Assembly: GCF_042693015.1 (NCBI RefSeq)
Contig: NZ_CP170544.1
Span: 3,162,001-3,226,000 of the forward strand
Direction of reading: 5' to 3'
Length of the DNA: 64,000 nucleotides
From: Sphingomonas_E sp042693015
GTDB taxonomy: Bacteria; Pseudomonadota; Alphaproteobacteria; Sphingomonadales; Sphingomonadaceae
Shown here: positions 33,880 to 42,796 of the stretch, in pieces
Layout of the letters: the number at the start of each line of letters is the position of its first letter
How positions within the stretch are numbered: the first letter of the stretch is position 1
Program-made: the position numbers and the translations under genes
Notes under the pieces: model-generated
Seen by the model: the letters and a program-made list of their open reading frames with translations, nothing else
Database searches by the model: none
What the model was told of the DNA's origin: nothing

Positions 33880-36623
33880 TGTCGGACGATCGCCTCACCA
33901 TCGCCGCGAGCGTGCGGGGGGTCACGCATCGCTACAGGGATGTGGTCGCGCTCGACAATGTCAGCATCGAGATCCCCGCCAACAAGATGATCGGGGTGAT
34001 CGGGCCGGACGGCGTCGGCAAGTCCACTTTGTTGGGCCTGCTCGCCGGCGTGCGGAAGATTCAGGATGGTGACGTCCAGGTGCTCGGCGGCAATATCGGT
34101 GACGCCGCCTTCCGCACCTCGATCGCGGCGCGCGTCGCCTATCTGCCGCAGGGCCTCGGCAAGAATCTCTATCCGACGCTTTCGATCTTCGAGAATGTCG
34201 ATTTCTTCGGCCGCCTGTTCGGCCAGTCGCGCGAGGAGCGCGAATGGCGGATCGACGATCTGTTCCAGAGCACCGACCTCACCCGCTTCCGCGATCGCCC
34301 GGCGGGCAAATTGTCCGGCGGCATGAAGCAGAAGCTCGGTCTCTGCTGCTCGCTGATCCACGATCCCGATCTCTTGATCCTCGACGAGCCGACCACCGGC
34401 GTCGATCCGCTCGCCCGCCGGCAATTCTGGGACCTGATCGACCGCATCCGCGAACGCCGCCCCAACATGAGCGTGCTCGTCGCCACCGCTTATATGGACG
34501 AGGCCGAGCGGTTCGAGTGGCTGATGGTGATGAACGGCGGCCAGATCCTCGACACCGGCACGCCGGAGGAGGTGCGGACGAAGACCGATTCCACCACGCT
34601 CGAGCAGGCCTTCATCAAGATGCTGCCCGAGGAGGCAAAGAAGGGGCATCGCGAGCCGCAGATCCTGCCCTTCAAGCCTTCCGGCGGGCCACCCGCGATC
34701 GAGGCGGAGGGTCTGACCCAGCGGTTCGGTGACTTCACCGCCGTCGACCATGTCAATTTCCGCATCGAGCGCGGCGAGATCTTCGGTTTCCTGGGCTCGA
34801 ACGGCTGCGGCAAGACGACGACGATGAAGATGCTGACCGGGCTGCTCGAGCCGACGGACGGCACCGCCTTGCTGTTCGGCAATCCGATGAAGGGCGGCGA
34901 TATCGAGGCCCGCCGCCGTGTCGGCTTCATGTCGCAGGCTTTCTCGCTCTATACCGAGCTCACCGTCCGCCAGAACCTCGTTCTCCACGCCCGCCTATTC
35001 GATTTGCCGCCGGCCGAGGGCGAGGCGCGGGTCAACAGCCTGATCGAAAAGTTCGGCCTGCAGAATGTGGCGGACACGCTCGCCCAGGATATTCCGCTCG
35101 GCATCCGGCAGCGCCTCTCGCTCGCCGTCGCCGTGCTGCACGAGCCCGAGGTGCTGATCCTGGATGAGCCGACGTCGGGCGTCGATCCGGTCGCCCGCGA
35201 CGGCTTCTGGGAATTGCTGATCCGCCTGTCGCGCGAGGATAATGTCACCATCTTCCTCTCCACCCACTTCATGAATGAGGCCGCGCGCTGCGATCGCATG
35301 TCGATGATGCACGCGGGCAAGGTGTTGGCGCAGGGGCCACCCGCAGAGCTCGTCCGTCAGCGCAACGCGCCCGACCTGGAAACGGCCTTCATCGGCTATC
35401 TGGAGGACGAGGCCGCCAAGGTCGCCCAGCCGTCGGTTGAGGTGCCAGCGACCGAGGTCGCCAAGACGGGCGAGGAGCAGGCCCATGACGAGCCGGGCAA
35501 GTTCAGCTTCAGCCGCGTCTGGGCCTTCGCCCGCCGTGAAGCGATTGAGCTGCGCCACGATACCGTGCGCCTGGCCTTTGCCGTGCTCGGGCCGCTGCTG
35601 CTGATGGTGGTGTTCGGCTACGGCATCTCGCTCGACGTCGAGCATCTGAAGTTCGCGACGCTCGACTTCGACAATACGGCCGCCAGCCGATCCTACACGG
35701 ACTCCTATCGTGGCTCGATCTACTATGACGAACGTGACCCGATCACGAGCTATACCGAGCTCGACCGGCGTCTGCGCAATGGCGAACTGCGGTTCGCACT
35801 GGAAATTCCTGCTGGTTATCAACGCGATGTGCAGCGCGGCCGGGCGCCTGTCGTCAATGCCTATATCGACGCCGCCATCCCCTTCCGCGCAGAAACGTCC
35901 CGCGGCTATATCGAAAACACGCACAGTCAGCAGGAAGCGTTACTGCGTGACGAAAAGGGTATCCCGCCCATCGCCAAGCCGGCGAATGTCGAGACGCGCG
36001 CGCTCTACAACCAGTCGTTCGAGAGCGTCTACGCGATGGTGCCTGGCGACATCATGCTGTTGCTGATGTTGATCCCGAGCATGTTGACCGCGCTCAGCGT
36101 GGTTCGCGAGAAGGAATTGGGCTCGATCGCCAATTTCTACGCGGCACCGGCAACGAAGGCCGAATTCCTGTTCGGCAAGCAGCTTCCCTATATCGGCGTC
36201 GCACTGATCCAGTTCATCACTTTGGTGCTGCTGGCGGTGATATTGTTCCAGGTGCCGGTGAAGGGCAGCGTCCTTACCCTGATGCTCGGCGGCATCATCT
36301 ATGTGCTGGCGAGCACCGGCTTCGGCCTGCTGATCTCGGTCTTCGCATCGACGCAGACCGCCGCGATCTTCGCCGCCGCAATCATCACCATCCTGCCCGC
36401 CGTGCAATTCTCGGGAATGTTCGTGCCGACCTCGTCACTGACGGGAGGCGCCTGGTTCGCGGCGCAGATATTCCCCAGCACCTACTTCCAGGCGATCGCC
36501 GTCGGCACCTTCACCAAGGCGCTCGGTTTCTGGGCGGTGTGGACCAATATCCTGGCGCTGGCGATCATCGCCGCCATTTATTTCATTCTCTCCGCCCTGC
36601 TCCTCAAGAAGCAGGAGCCGTGA
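33879..36623 (+). CDS. rbbA: RbbA-type ABC transporter: two ATPase domains fused to a permease
   Basis: 914 residues (E. coli RbbA about 911). The first ATPase domain has Walker A GPDGVGKST, signature LSGGMKQKLGL and Walker B LLILDEPTTGVDP. The second has GSNGCGKTT and VLILDEPTSGVDP, but its signature is degenerate (LGIRQRLSLAVAV). From about residue 540 an ABC-2 permease follows with a first helix near LAFAVLGPLLLMVVFGYG, a large periplasmic loop and five more helices. It is named for the ribosome-associated ATPase activity reported for the E. coli protein, but operon context (HlyD adaptor, second permease, outer-membrane factor) indicates a drug or metabolite exporter. One base separates it from the next gene. 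Confidence 0.9.
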   Translation: MSDDRLTIAASVRGVTHRYRDVVALDNVSIEIPANKMIGVIGPDGVGKSTLLGLLAGVRKIQDGDVQVLGGNIGDAAFRTSIAARVAYLPQGLGKNLYPTLSIFENVDFFGRLFGQSREEREWRIDDLFQSTDLTRFRDRPAGKLSGGMKQKLGLCCSLIHDPDLLILDEPTTGVDPLARRQFWDLIDRIRERRPNMSVLVATAYMDEAERFEWLMVMNGGQILDTGTPEEVRTKTDSTTLEQAFIKMLPEEAKKGHREPQILPFKPSGGPPAIEAEGLTQRFGDFTAVDHVNFRIERGEIFGFLGSNGCGKTTTMKMLTGLLEPTDGTALLFGNPMKGGDIEARRRVGFMSQAFSLYTELTVRQNLVLHARLFDLPPAEGEARVNSLIEKFGLQNVADTLAQDIPLGIRQRLSLAVAVLHEPEVLILDEPTSGVDPVARDGFWELLIRLSREDNVTIFLSTHFMNEAARCDRMSMMHAGKVLAQGPPAELVRQRNAPDLETAFIGYLEDEAAKVAQPSVEVPATEVAKTGEEQAHDEPGKFSFSRVWAFARREAIELRHDTVRLAFAVLGPLLLMVVFGYGISLDVEHLKFATLDFDNTAASRSYTDSYRGSIYYDERDPITSYTELDRRLRNGELRFALEIPAGYQRDVQRGRAPVVNAYIDAAIPFRAETSRGYIENTHSQQEALLRDEKGIPPIAKPANVETRALYNQSFESVYAMVPGDIMLLLMLIPSMLTALSVVREKELGSIANFYAAPATKAEFLFGKQLPYIGVALIQFITLVLLAVILFQVPVKGSVLTLMLGGIIYVLASTGFGLLISVFASTQTAAIFAAAIITILPAVQFSGMFVPTSSLTGGAWFAAQIFPSTYFQAIAVGTFTKALGFWAVWTNILALAIIAAIYFILSALLLKKQEP

Positions 36624-36624
36624 C

Positions 36625-37752
36625 ATGCGCAGCGCCTGGCACATCTTCCATCTGGGTATCAAGGAACTGATCAGCCTCTACCGCGATCCGGTGCTGCTGT
36701 TCCTAATTGCCTACACCTTCACCTTCTCGGTCTATACGCCGTCGAAGAGTGCCGTGATGGACGTGGTCAACGCTTCGATCGCGATCGTCGACGAGGATGA
36801 CAGCCGGGCAGCGCGCGACATTCGCGATGCGATGCTGCCGCCGCTCTTCCTGACGCCGTCGACGATCTCCTTCGCCGAGATCAATCCGGCGATGGACCGC
36901 GGAAAATATACCTTCGTTGTCAACATCCCGCCCGATTTCCAGTCGGATATCGAGGAAGGGCTGAAGCCGGAAGTGCAGATCATCACCGATGCGACCGCGA
37001 TGAGCCAGGCCGGCCGCGGACCGACCTATATCCAGCGCATCATCAACCACACGATCGAGCCTTTCTGGCCGGGCCGCAACGATCCCAACAATCGCCCGCT
37101 GATCGAGCTGGAAAGCCGCGCCCGCTTCAACCCCAACATGCAGCAGAGCTGGTTCGTCGCGGTCAACCAGGTGATCAACAACATCTCGGTGCTGGCGATC
37201 TTCCTGTGCGGCGCCGCGGTGCTGCGCGAACGCGAACATGGCAATATCGAACATCTGCTCGTCATGCCGCTGCAACCCTATGAGCTCATGTTCGCCAAGA
37301 TCTGGTCGAACGGGCTGGTGGTGATCGTCGCCGCCCTGCTTTCGCTGTTCATCGTCGTGAAGGGGCTGATCGGGGTGCCGATCGCGGGATCGATACTGCT
37401 CTTCGCCTTCGGGCTTGCCGTCTATCTCTTTTCGGTGACGGCGCTGGGTATCATGCTGGCGACCGTGGTCAGGTCGATGCCGCAATTCGGCCTGCTGGCC
37501 TTCCCGGTCTTCATCGTCATGAGCCTGCTGTCGGGCGGGCAGACCCCGCTCGAAAGCATGCCGATCTTCCTGCAGAAGGTGATGCAGTTCGTGCCGTCCA
37601 CCCACTTCGTCAGCTTCTCGCAGGCGGTGCTGTTCCGCAATGCGACCCCGGTGATGGTGTGGCCGGAGCTGTTGAAGATGTTCGCGATCGGGGCCGCCTA
37701 CACCTTCTTCACGCTCACCCGGTTCAGGAAAATGCTTGCGGCCATCCAGTGA
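36625..37752 (+). CDS. ABC-2 type permease (YhhJ-like)
   Basis: 375-residue inner membrane permease of the ABC-2 family with an N-terminal helix (DPVLLFLIAYTFTFSVYTPS), a periplasmic domain of about 130 residues and five C-terminal helices including REREHGNIEHLLVMPLQPYELMFAKI, the typical coupling segment. It should pair with the permease half of the RbbA-type protein. Its stop codon abuts the ATG of the outer-membrane factor frame (TGAATG), although a GTG twelve bases later has the better ribosome site. Confidence 0.9.
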   Translation: MRSAWHIFHLGIKELISLYRDPVLLFLIAYTFTFSVYTPSKSAVMDVVNASIAIVDEDDSRAARDIRDAMLPPLFLTPSTISFAEINPAMDRGKYTFVVNIPPDFQSDIEEGLKPEVQIITDATAMSQAGRGPTYIQRIINHTIEPFWPGRNDPNNRPLIELESRARFNPNMQQSWFVAVNQVINNISVLAIFLCGAAVLREREHGNIEHLLVMPLQPYELMFAKIWSNGLVVIVAALLSLFIVVKGLIGVPIAGSILLFAFGLAVYLFSVTALGIMLATVVRSMPQFGLLAFPVFIVMSLLSGGQTPLESMPIFLQKVMQFVPSTHFVSFSQAVLFRNATPVMVWPELLKMFAIGAAYTFFTLTRFRKMLAAIQ

Positions 37753-37764
37753 ATGGAGGCGATT

Positions 37765-39204
37765 GTGGTAAGACGTTCGAGGACATTGCTGGCGAAGCCA
37801 CTGGCATCCGCCCTGTTGCCGTTCCTGGTAGCCGGCTGTGTCATGGGGCCCGACTATCAGAAGCCGGAGATGGCCCAGCCCGACCAGTTCCGCTCGCAGA
37901 TCAGCGGCACCGATGCGACCTCTTTCGCGGATCTCGCCTGGTGGGAGGTGTTCAACGATACCGCGCTCCAGTCGCTGATCTCCGACGCGCTGACGCACAA
38001 TTACGATCTTCAGGTGGCGGTCGCTCGCATCGAGCAGGCGCGCGCGATGGTGGGCGAAGCCCGATCGGAAGGGCTGCCACAGATCGGCTATGGCGCCTTT
38101 GCCGGCGGCGACAAGACGGTGACGCCGGAAAATGAGCGGATCGACACCGCGCGCTTCGGCTCGATCGGGGGCGCCATCAATGCCGCCTGGGAGCTGGATA
38201 TATGGGGTCGAATCAAGCGGTCCACCGAAGCCGCCGAAGCCAATCTGCTGGCCCAGGAGGAGGTGCGCCGCGGCGTGATGCTGACCTTGGTCAGCGACAT
38301 TGCCAGCGGCTATTTCCGTCTGCTCCAGCTCGACCGCGAACTCGCCATCGCGCAGGAAAGCCAGACCGCCTATCGCGACACGCACGGCCTGTTCTCGCTG
38401 CGCTATGAAAATGGTCGCGACAGCCGGTTGCCGAGCGAGCGCGCCAAGGCCGCGCTTGATTCAAGTTCCGCCTCTATCGCGGACCTGAAGCGCGAGATCG
38501 CGCAGCAGGAAAATGCGCTCAGCGTCCTCGCCGGCGGGTATCCCCGCGCGATCGAGCGCGGCGCACCGCTGACGGCGCAGACAATGCCGCCCAATATCCC
38601 TGCCGGCCTCACCACCGATCTGCTACGCCGACGGCCAGACATCCGCAAAGCCGAGCAGGAGATGGTTCGCGCCAATGCCGAAGTCGGTGCCGCGGTCGCC
38701 AGCTTCTATCCGAAAATCGGCCTGTCCGCGGTATTCGGCATGATCGGCATCGACGCCGACAATGGACTGGACGGAGATTTCAACTTCTGGCGCGCCGGCG
38801 CGGCGCTGTCGGGCCCGCTCTTCACCGGCGGTCGGCTCGAGGCGATCTACAAGGAGCGCCAGGCTTTCTGGGACGAGACGGTCGCGAGCTACAAGCAGAC
38901 CGTGCTGATCGCCTTCCGCGAAACATCCGACGCGCTCGTCGCCCAGCAGACCTTGGTCGATCGCCGCGCCGCGCTGGAAACCCAGGTCGCGGCGTTGCGC
39001 CAGTCGGTCGATCTCGCAATGATCCGCTACCGGGGTGGGCGGGCGACCTATTTCGAAGTATTGGAAGCACAACAACAATTGTTCCCGGCCGAGGATCAGC
39101 TCGCCCGCGTCCAGCAAGCGCAGCTCGTTGCCGTGGTCAATCTATACAAGGCCCTGGGAGGGGGATGGAAGCTGACGGACGATCAGTGGGCCAAGCCCGG
39201 CTGA
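37765..39204 (+). CDS. Outer-membrane efflux factor lipoprotein (NodT/OprM type)
   Basis: About 480-residue outer-membrane channel subunit of the RND/ABC efflux class. It has a lipobox in LPFLVAGCVMGPDYQKP, then two repeats of the OEP domain (AWWEVFNDTALQSLISDAL, LARVQQAQLVAVVNLYKALGGGW) and NIPAGLTTDLLRRRPDIRKAEQEM, the family signature. It completes the tripartite exporter with the HlyD protein and the two ABC components. GTG at 37765 was chosen because GGAGG lies 5 bases upstream; the ATG at 37753 abuts the previous stop but has no ribosome site. A second paralog is encoded at 56875. Confidence 0.9.
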   Translation: MVRRSRTLLAKPLASALLPFLVAGCVMGPDYQKPEMAQPDQFRSQISGTDATSFADLAWWEVFNDTALQSLISDALTHNYDLQVAVARIEQARAMVGEARSEGLPQIGYGAFAGGDKTVTPENERIDTARFGSIGGAINAAWELDIWGRIKRSTEAAEANLLAQEEVRRGVMLTLVSDIASGYFRLLQLDRELAIAQESQTAYRDTHGLFSLRYENGRDSRLPSERAKAALDSSSASIADLKREIAQQENALSVLAGGYPRAIERGAPLTAQTMPPNIPAGLTTDLLRRRPDIRKAEQEMVRANAEVGAAVASFYPKIGLSAVFGMIGIDADNGLDGDFNFWRAGAALSGPLFTGGRLEAIYKERQAFWDETVASYKQTVLIAFRETSDALVAQQTLVDRRAALETQVAALRQSVDLAMIRYRGGRATYFEVLEAQQQLFPAEDQLARVQQAQLVAVVNLYKALGGGWKLTDDQWAKPG

Positions 39205-39220
39205 TCGAGGAGGACGTCCC

Positions 39221-39283
39221 ATGGTCGCAACTGAAAACGGAACCTCAGCCCCGATGATGGAGACCATCAATGCCGGAGCTTGA
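39221..39283 (+). CDS. Small 20-codon reading frame overlapping the pta start
   Basis: ATG at 39221 lies 7 bases after GAGGAGG, one of the best ribosome sites in the window, and encodes MVATENGTSAPMMETINAGA before a TGA at 39281. It overlaps the first 14 bases of pta in another frame; the pta ribosome site (GGAGA) is inside it. A translational-coupling leader for pta is the likeliest role. It could also be the remnant of a longer gene. Confidence 0.45.
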   Translation: MVATENGTSAPMMETINAGA

Positions 39284-40238
39284 TGCGTCCGCGCGCCGGA
39301 ACGACGCACATGATAAATATCGCCAACTGGTCGAGCGCGCGCAATCGCAACCGCCCGCGCGGACCGCGGTCGCGCACCCTTGCGACGAGGTTTCACTGGA
39401 AAGCGCGGTCGAGGCAGCGAAACTGCGGCTGATCGAGCCGATCCTGGTTGGGCCGGAACGCCGCATCCGCGCGGTCGCCGATCAGGCCGGGCTCGACATT
39501 AGCTGCTACGAGATCATGGATTCCAGCCACAGCCATGATTCCGCGGCCAAGGCGGTGGCACTGGTGCGCGAGGGGCGCGCCGATGCACTGATGAAGGGCA
39601 GCCTCCACACCGACGAGTTGATGGCCGCAGTCGTGGCGCGCGACACCGGGCTGCGCACCGCACGCCGGGTGAGTCATTGCTTCATCATGGACGTGCCCGG
39701 CCATCCCCAACCGTTGATCATCAGCGACGCCGCGGTCAACATCGCGCCGAGCCTCAAGGACAAGATCGACATCGTCCAGAACGCGATCGATCTCGCCAAG
39801 GCGCTCGGCGTCGGTGAGGTGCGCGTGGCGATCCTGAGCGCGATGGAGACCGTCAACCCCGACGTGCCATCGACGATCGAGGCGGCCGCGCTCTGCAAGA
39901 TGGCCGATCGCAAGCAGATTTCGGGCGCGGTGCTCGATGGCCCGCTGGCGTTGGACAACGCCATCAGTCCGGAGGCGGCGGCGGTGAAGGGGATCGCCTC
40001 ACCCGTCGCGGGCCGCGCCAATGTGCTGATCGTCCCTGACCTTGAGGCCGGCAACATGCTCGCCAAAAGCCTGTCTTTCCTGGCCGGGGCGGATGCCGCC
40101 GGCATCGTGCTGGGTGCACGCGTACCGATCATCCTGACGAGCCGCGCCGACGCGCTGCTGACCCGGCTCGCATCCTGTGCGGTTGCGGTCATGCTGGCCG
40201 CCGCGCGCCGCGTCAGCGCCGCCGCCGCCCTCCAGTGA
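39270..40238 (+). CDS. pta: Phosphate acetyltransferase (Pta/Ptb family)
   Basis: 322 residues of the short phosphate acetyl/butyryltransferase family: interconverts acetyl-CoA and acetyl phosphate. Family segments are REGRADALMKGSLHTDELM, HCFIMDVPGHPQPLIISDAAVNIAP and GPLALDNAISPEAAAVKGI. It lacks the long N-terminal domains of E. coli Pta. The adjacent acetate kinase gene (49 bases downstream) fixes acetate/ATP formation as the pathway; a butyrate-type activity cannot be excluded. It lies at the end of the exporter operon but probably has independent translation signals. With pflB and the serine lyase it forms an acetate-producing ATP-yielding route. Confidence 0.87.
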   Translation: MPELDASARRNDAHDKYRQLVERAQSQPPARTAVAHPCDEVSLESAVEAAKLRLIEPILVGPERRIRAVADQAGLDISCYEIMDSSHSHDSAAKAVALVREGRADALMKGSLHTDELMAAVVARDTGLRTARRVSHCFIMDVPGHPQPLIISDAAVNIAPSLKDKIDIVQNAIDLAKALGVGEVRVAILSAMETVNPDVPSTIEAAALCKMADRKQISGAVLDGPLALDNAISPEAAAVKGIASPVAGRANVLIVPDLEAGNMLAKSLSFLAGADAAGIVLGARVPIILTSRADALLTRLASCAVAVMLAAARRVSAAAALQ

Positions 40239-40287
40239 GACCCATCCGGCGCGTGCGTCGCCACATGAACTGTTGGAAACCGCCATC

Positions 40288-41469
40288 ATGACCCAGTGCG
40301 TCGCGGTGCTGAACGCCGGCTCATCCAGTATAAAGCTGGCTCTCTACCAGCCCGGCGAGACCGAGCCCCTGCTCTATGACGGCCAACTCGAAAAGATCGG
40401 CGTCGCGCCCCGCCTTCATATCGCCGACGCGGCCGGCAATTCCGTCGAGGATCGGAGCTGGCCCGACGATCGGCTGGATCATGCGGCGGGAACCCAAGTG
40501 ATCCTGGAAACGGCGATCCGCCTGCTCGACGGGCTTCCCGTCGCCGGCGTCGGCCACCGCGTCGTCCATGGCGGCACGCAGTTCGCCGCTCCCGCCCTGG
40601 TCGACGATGCGGTGCTGGCCGCGCTCGCCGAACTCTCCCCGTTGGCGCCGCTCCACCAGCCCCACAATCTCGCGCCGATCCGCACCATCCGACAGGCCGC
40701 CCCGCATATCCCGCAGGTGGCCTGCTTCGATACCGCCTTCCACCAGACACAGCCGCCACTGGCCCAGACCTTCGCGCTCCCCCGCGAGATGACCGATTCC
40801 GGCATCCGCCGATACGGCTTCCACGGCCTGTCTTACGAATTTGTCAGCGGGCGATTGCGGACCCTGGCGCCGGACCTAGCCGACAAGCGCGTCATCATCT
40901 CCCATCTCGGCAATGGCGCGAGCCTGTGCGCGCTCCATGGCGGCAAGAGCCAAGCGACCACGATGGGCTTCACCGCGGTCGAAGGGCTGATGATGGGCAC
41001 GCGCTGCGGATCGCTCGACGTCGGCGTTCTCATCTATCTGATGGACGAGCGCGGCATGGATGCCCGCGCGCTGGAGGATCTCGTCTATCGCCGCTCGGGC
41101 CTGCTCGGCGTGTCCGGGGTCTCTTCGGACATGCGGGCGCTGCGGGCATCGCAAGACCCGAACGCGGCGGAGGCGATCGACCTGTTCGTCTACCGCATCG
41201 TCCGTGAAATCGGCTCGCTCGCGGCGGCCTTGGGCGGGCTCGATGCCCTGGTCTTCACCGGCGGCATTGGCGAGCATGATGCCGAAACGCGGCGGGCCAT
41301 CGCCACCGGCTGCGCCTGGCTGGGCGTGAGGCTGGACGAGGAGGCCAACCGGCGAGGAGAGGGTGAGATCAGCGCCCCCGATGTCGGGGTAGCGACATGG
41401 GTGATCCCGACCGACGAGGAACTTGTCGTCGCGCGCCACACCAGCACCTTGCTGGGTGTGCCCTGGTAG
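40288..41469 (+). CDS. ackA: Acetate kinase
   Basis: 393 residues (typical 395-405) of the ASKHA fold. The N-terminal phosphate-binding strand is VLNAGSSSIKLALY. GHRVVHGG, the catalytic Asp and Arg region FDTAFHQTQP and RYGFHGLSYEFV, the adenosine/phosphate loop ISHLGNGASLCALHGGKS and FTGGIGEHDAETR are all present. It makes ATP and acetate from acetyl phosphate. ATG at 40288 gives the exact family N-terminus (MTQCVAVLNAG). The 5-base gap to the convergent PPK2 stop leaves no room for a dedicated terminator. Confidence 0.93.
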   Translation: MTQCVAVLNAGSSSIKLALYQPGETEPLLYDGQLEKIGVAPRLHIADAAGNSVEDRSWPDDRLDHAAGTQVILETAIRLLDGLPVAGVGHRVVHGGTQFAAPALVDDAVLAALAELSPLAPLHQPHNLAPIRTIRQAAPHIPQVACFDTAFHQTQPPLAQTFALPREMTDSGIRRYGFHGLSYEFVSGRLRTLAPDLADKRVIISHLGNGASLCALHGGKSQATTMGFTAVEGLMMGTRCGSLDVGVLIYLMDERGMDARALEDLVYRRSGLLGVSGVSSDMRALRASQDPNAAEAIDLFVYRIVREIGSLAAALGGLDALVFTGGIGEHDAETRRAIATGCAWLGVRLDEEANRRGEGEISAPDVGVATWVIPTDEELVVARHTSTLLGVPW

Positions 41470-41474
41470 GGCCG

Positions 41475-42284
41475 TCAGTAACGCTCCGGCACGAAGCGGC
41501 GGCCGGCCAAAGTCGCCTGATCGTCATAAGCGCCCTTCTTCGACCGCTTCGGCAGCTTGATGTCGGGATCGGGGAGCTTTTCATAAGGGATGCGGCTCAG
41601 CAGATGTGAGATGAAGTTCAGGCGCGCGCGCTTCTTGTCGTCCGAACGCAGCACATACCAAGGCGCGTGAACCGTGTCGGTCGCATCAAGCATCATGTCC
41701 CGCGCGCGCGAATAAGCGTACCATTTCTCGCGTGCCGGCAGGTCCATCGGACTCAGCTTCCATTGCCGGAGCGGATCGGTGATGCGGGCCTTGAAGCGCC
41801 GCTCCTGCTCCTTGTCGCTCACCTCCAACCAATATTTGAGCAGGACGATGCCGGATTCGATGATGTATTGCTCCAGCTCCGGACAGAGCTGGAGGAAACG
41901 GTCATGCTGTTCCTCGGTGCAGAAGCCCATGACATATTCGACGCCGGCGCGGTTGTACCAACTCCGGTCGAAGATCGTGATTTCACCCGCAGCAGGGAAA
42001 TGCTGCATGTAGCGCTGCATATACATCTGCGTCTTTTCGCGGTCGGACGGCGCGGGTAACGCCACCGTCCGGAAGACACGCGGGCTCACTCGTTCGGTCA
42101 AGGCGCGGATCGTACCGCCCTTGCCGGCGGCATCGCGGCCTTCCATCACGATGATGACGCGCAAGCCCTTGTGCTTCACCCATTCCTGCAGTTCGCAAAG
42201 CTCGGCCTGAAGGCGGCCAAGCTCCTTTTCATAATCCTTGCGCTGCATCTTTTCGGAGATTTCTGCCTTAGAGCTTTTTGCCAT
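41475..42284 (-). CDS. ppk2: Polyphosphate kinase 2 (PPK2)
   Basis: 269-residue PPK2, one-domain class: Walker A in VMEGRDAAGKGGTIRAL, Walker B/lid in ITIFDRSWYNRAGVE and the C-terminal LNFISHLLSRIPYE. These enzymes transfer phosphate between polyphosphate and nucleotides, in many cases regenerating ATP or GTP from diphosphates. It is convergent with ackA. About 50-80 bases upstream of its start lies a 16-bp palindrome that may be its operator. Confidence 0.93.
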   Translation of the reverse strand: MAKSSKAEISEKMQRKDYEKELGRLQAELCELQEWVKHKGLRVIIVMEGRDAAGKGGTIRALTERVSPRVFRTVALPAPSDREKTQMYMQRYMQHFPAAGEITIFDRSWYNRAGVEYVMGFCTEEQHDRFLQLCPELEQYIIESGIVLLKYWLEVSDKEQERRFKARITDPLRQWKLSPMDLPAREKWYAYSRARDMMLDATDTVHAPWYVLRSDDKKRARLNFISHLLSRIPYEKLPDPDIKLPKRSKKGAYDDQATLAGRRFVPERY

Positions 42285-42346
42285 GGCACCGGCCCCCTAA
42301 AGTCCACCGGCTCCTTCTATCATATTTCTCCAGCTGTTCGAACGCC

Positions 42347-42362
42347 TCGAACAATTGTTCGA
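42347..42362. promoter_or_regulatory. 16-bp perfect palindrome upstream of ppk2
   Basis: TCGAACAATTGTTCGA is fully symmetrical, and GTTCGAAC (42336-42343) lies just beside it on the gene side. Together they form a likely operator 52-78 bases upstream of the ppk2 start. The regulator is unknown. Confidence 0.45.
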
Positions 42363-42796
42363 CCTTACAATGATCGGCCTTGAGAAAGGGGTTTGGCATC
42401 GGTGAATTGCGGCGAAGTTGAGGAAATTGAAGACTGCCATGGGCGGTCTCCAGGCCCCCGCACGGGATTGCACGACGATCTGAAAGAGCCGGAAAATGGC
42501 GGAAATCCGGACGTCAGAGGCGATTATAGCAATGCGATGTCCTGTAGGACAGCGTCACGCGATCGTGCAGCAACGCGCCTGCCACGCGACAGCGCCGCGC
42601 CCGGAACGGATATCGAAGCGACCGTAGTGCGACATGAGCGCACCACAACGCGGCAGTGACGCGCAACCGACGCGACAGCGTGACGCTGCATGACATCACA
42701 CGGCGCCCCGATTCCATCGCGTCGCGAGCGATCTGGCGAATGCAGGAACGGCGTGCAGCATGGCGCGTTGAAACGCCAAAATCATGGAGGCTTAAG
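42363..42796. other. Gene-free stretch with inverted repeats between ppk2 and the DUF4142 gene
   Basis: No convincing gene. TGTCCT-GT-AGGACA (42538-42551) is a perfect small hairpin. CAGCGTCACGC (42550-42560) recurs inverted as GCGTGACGCTG (42678-42688), so 42538-42688 could fold into a 150-base structure or be the remnant of a small mobile repeat. The end of the stretch (TGGAGG) is the ribosome site of the next gene. Confidence 0.35.

Noticed and set aside
36703..38385. 560-codon minus-strand open frame over the permease and efflux genes
   Set aside because: Low-complexity Arg/His/Gln-rich translation typical of antisense GC-rich DNA.
42656..42796. N-terminal extension of the DUF4142 gene to a GTG 141 bases upstream
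   Set aside because: The extension is Arg/Trp-rich, lies in the inverted-repeat block and would bury the lipoprotein signal; ATG at 42797 has a good ribosome site.
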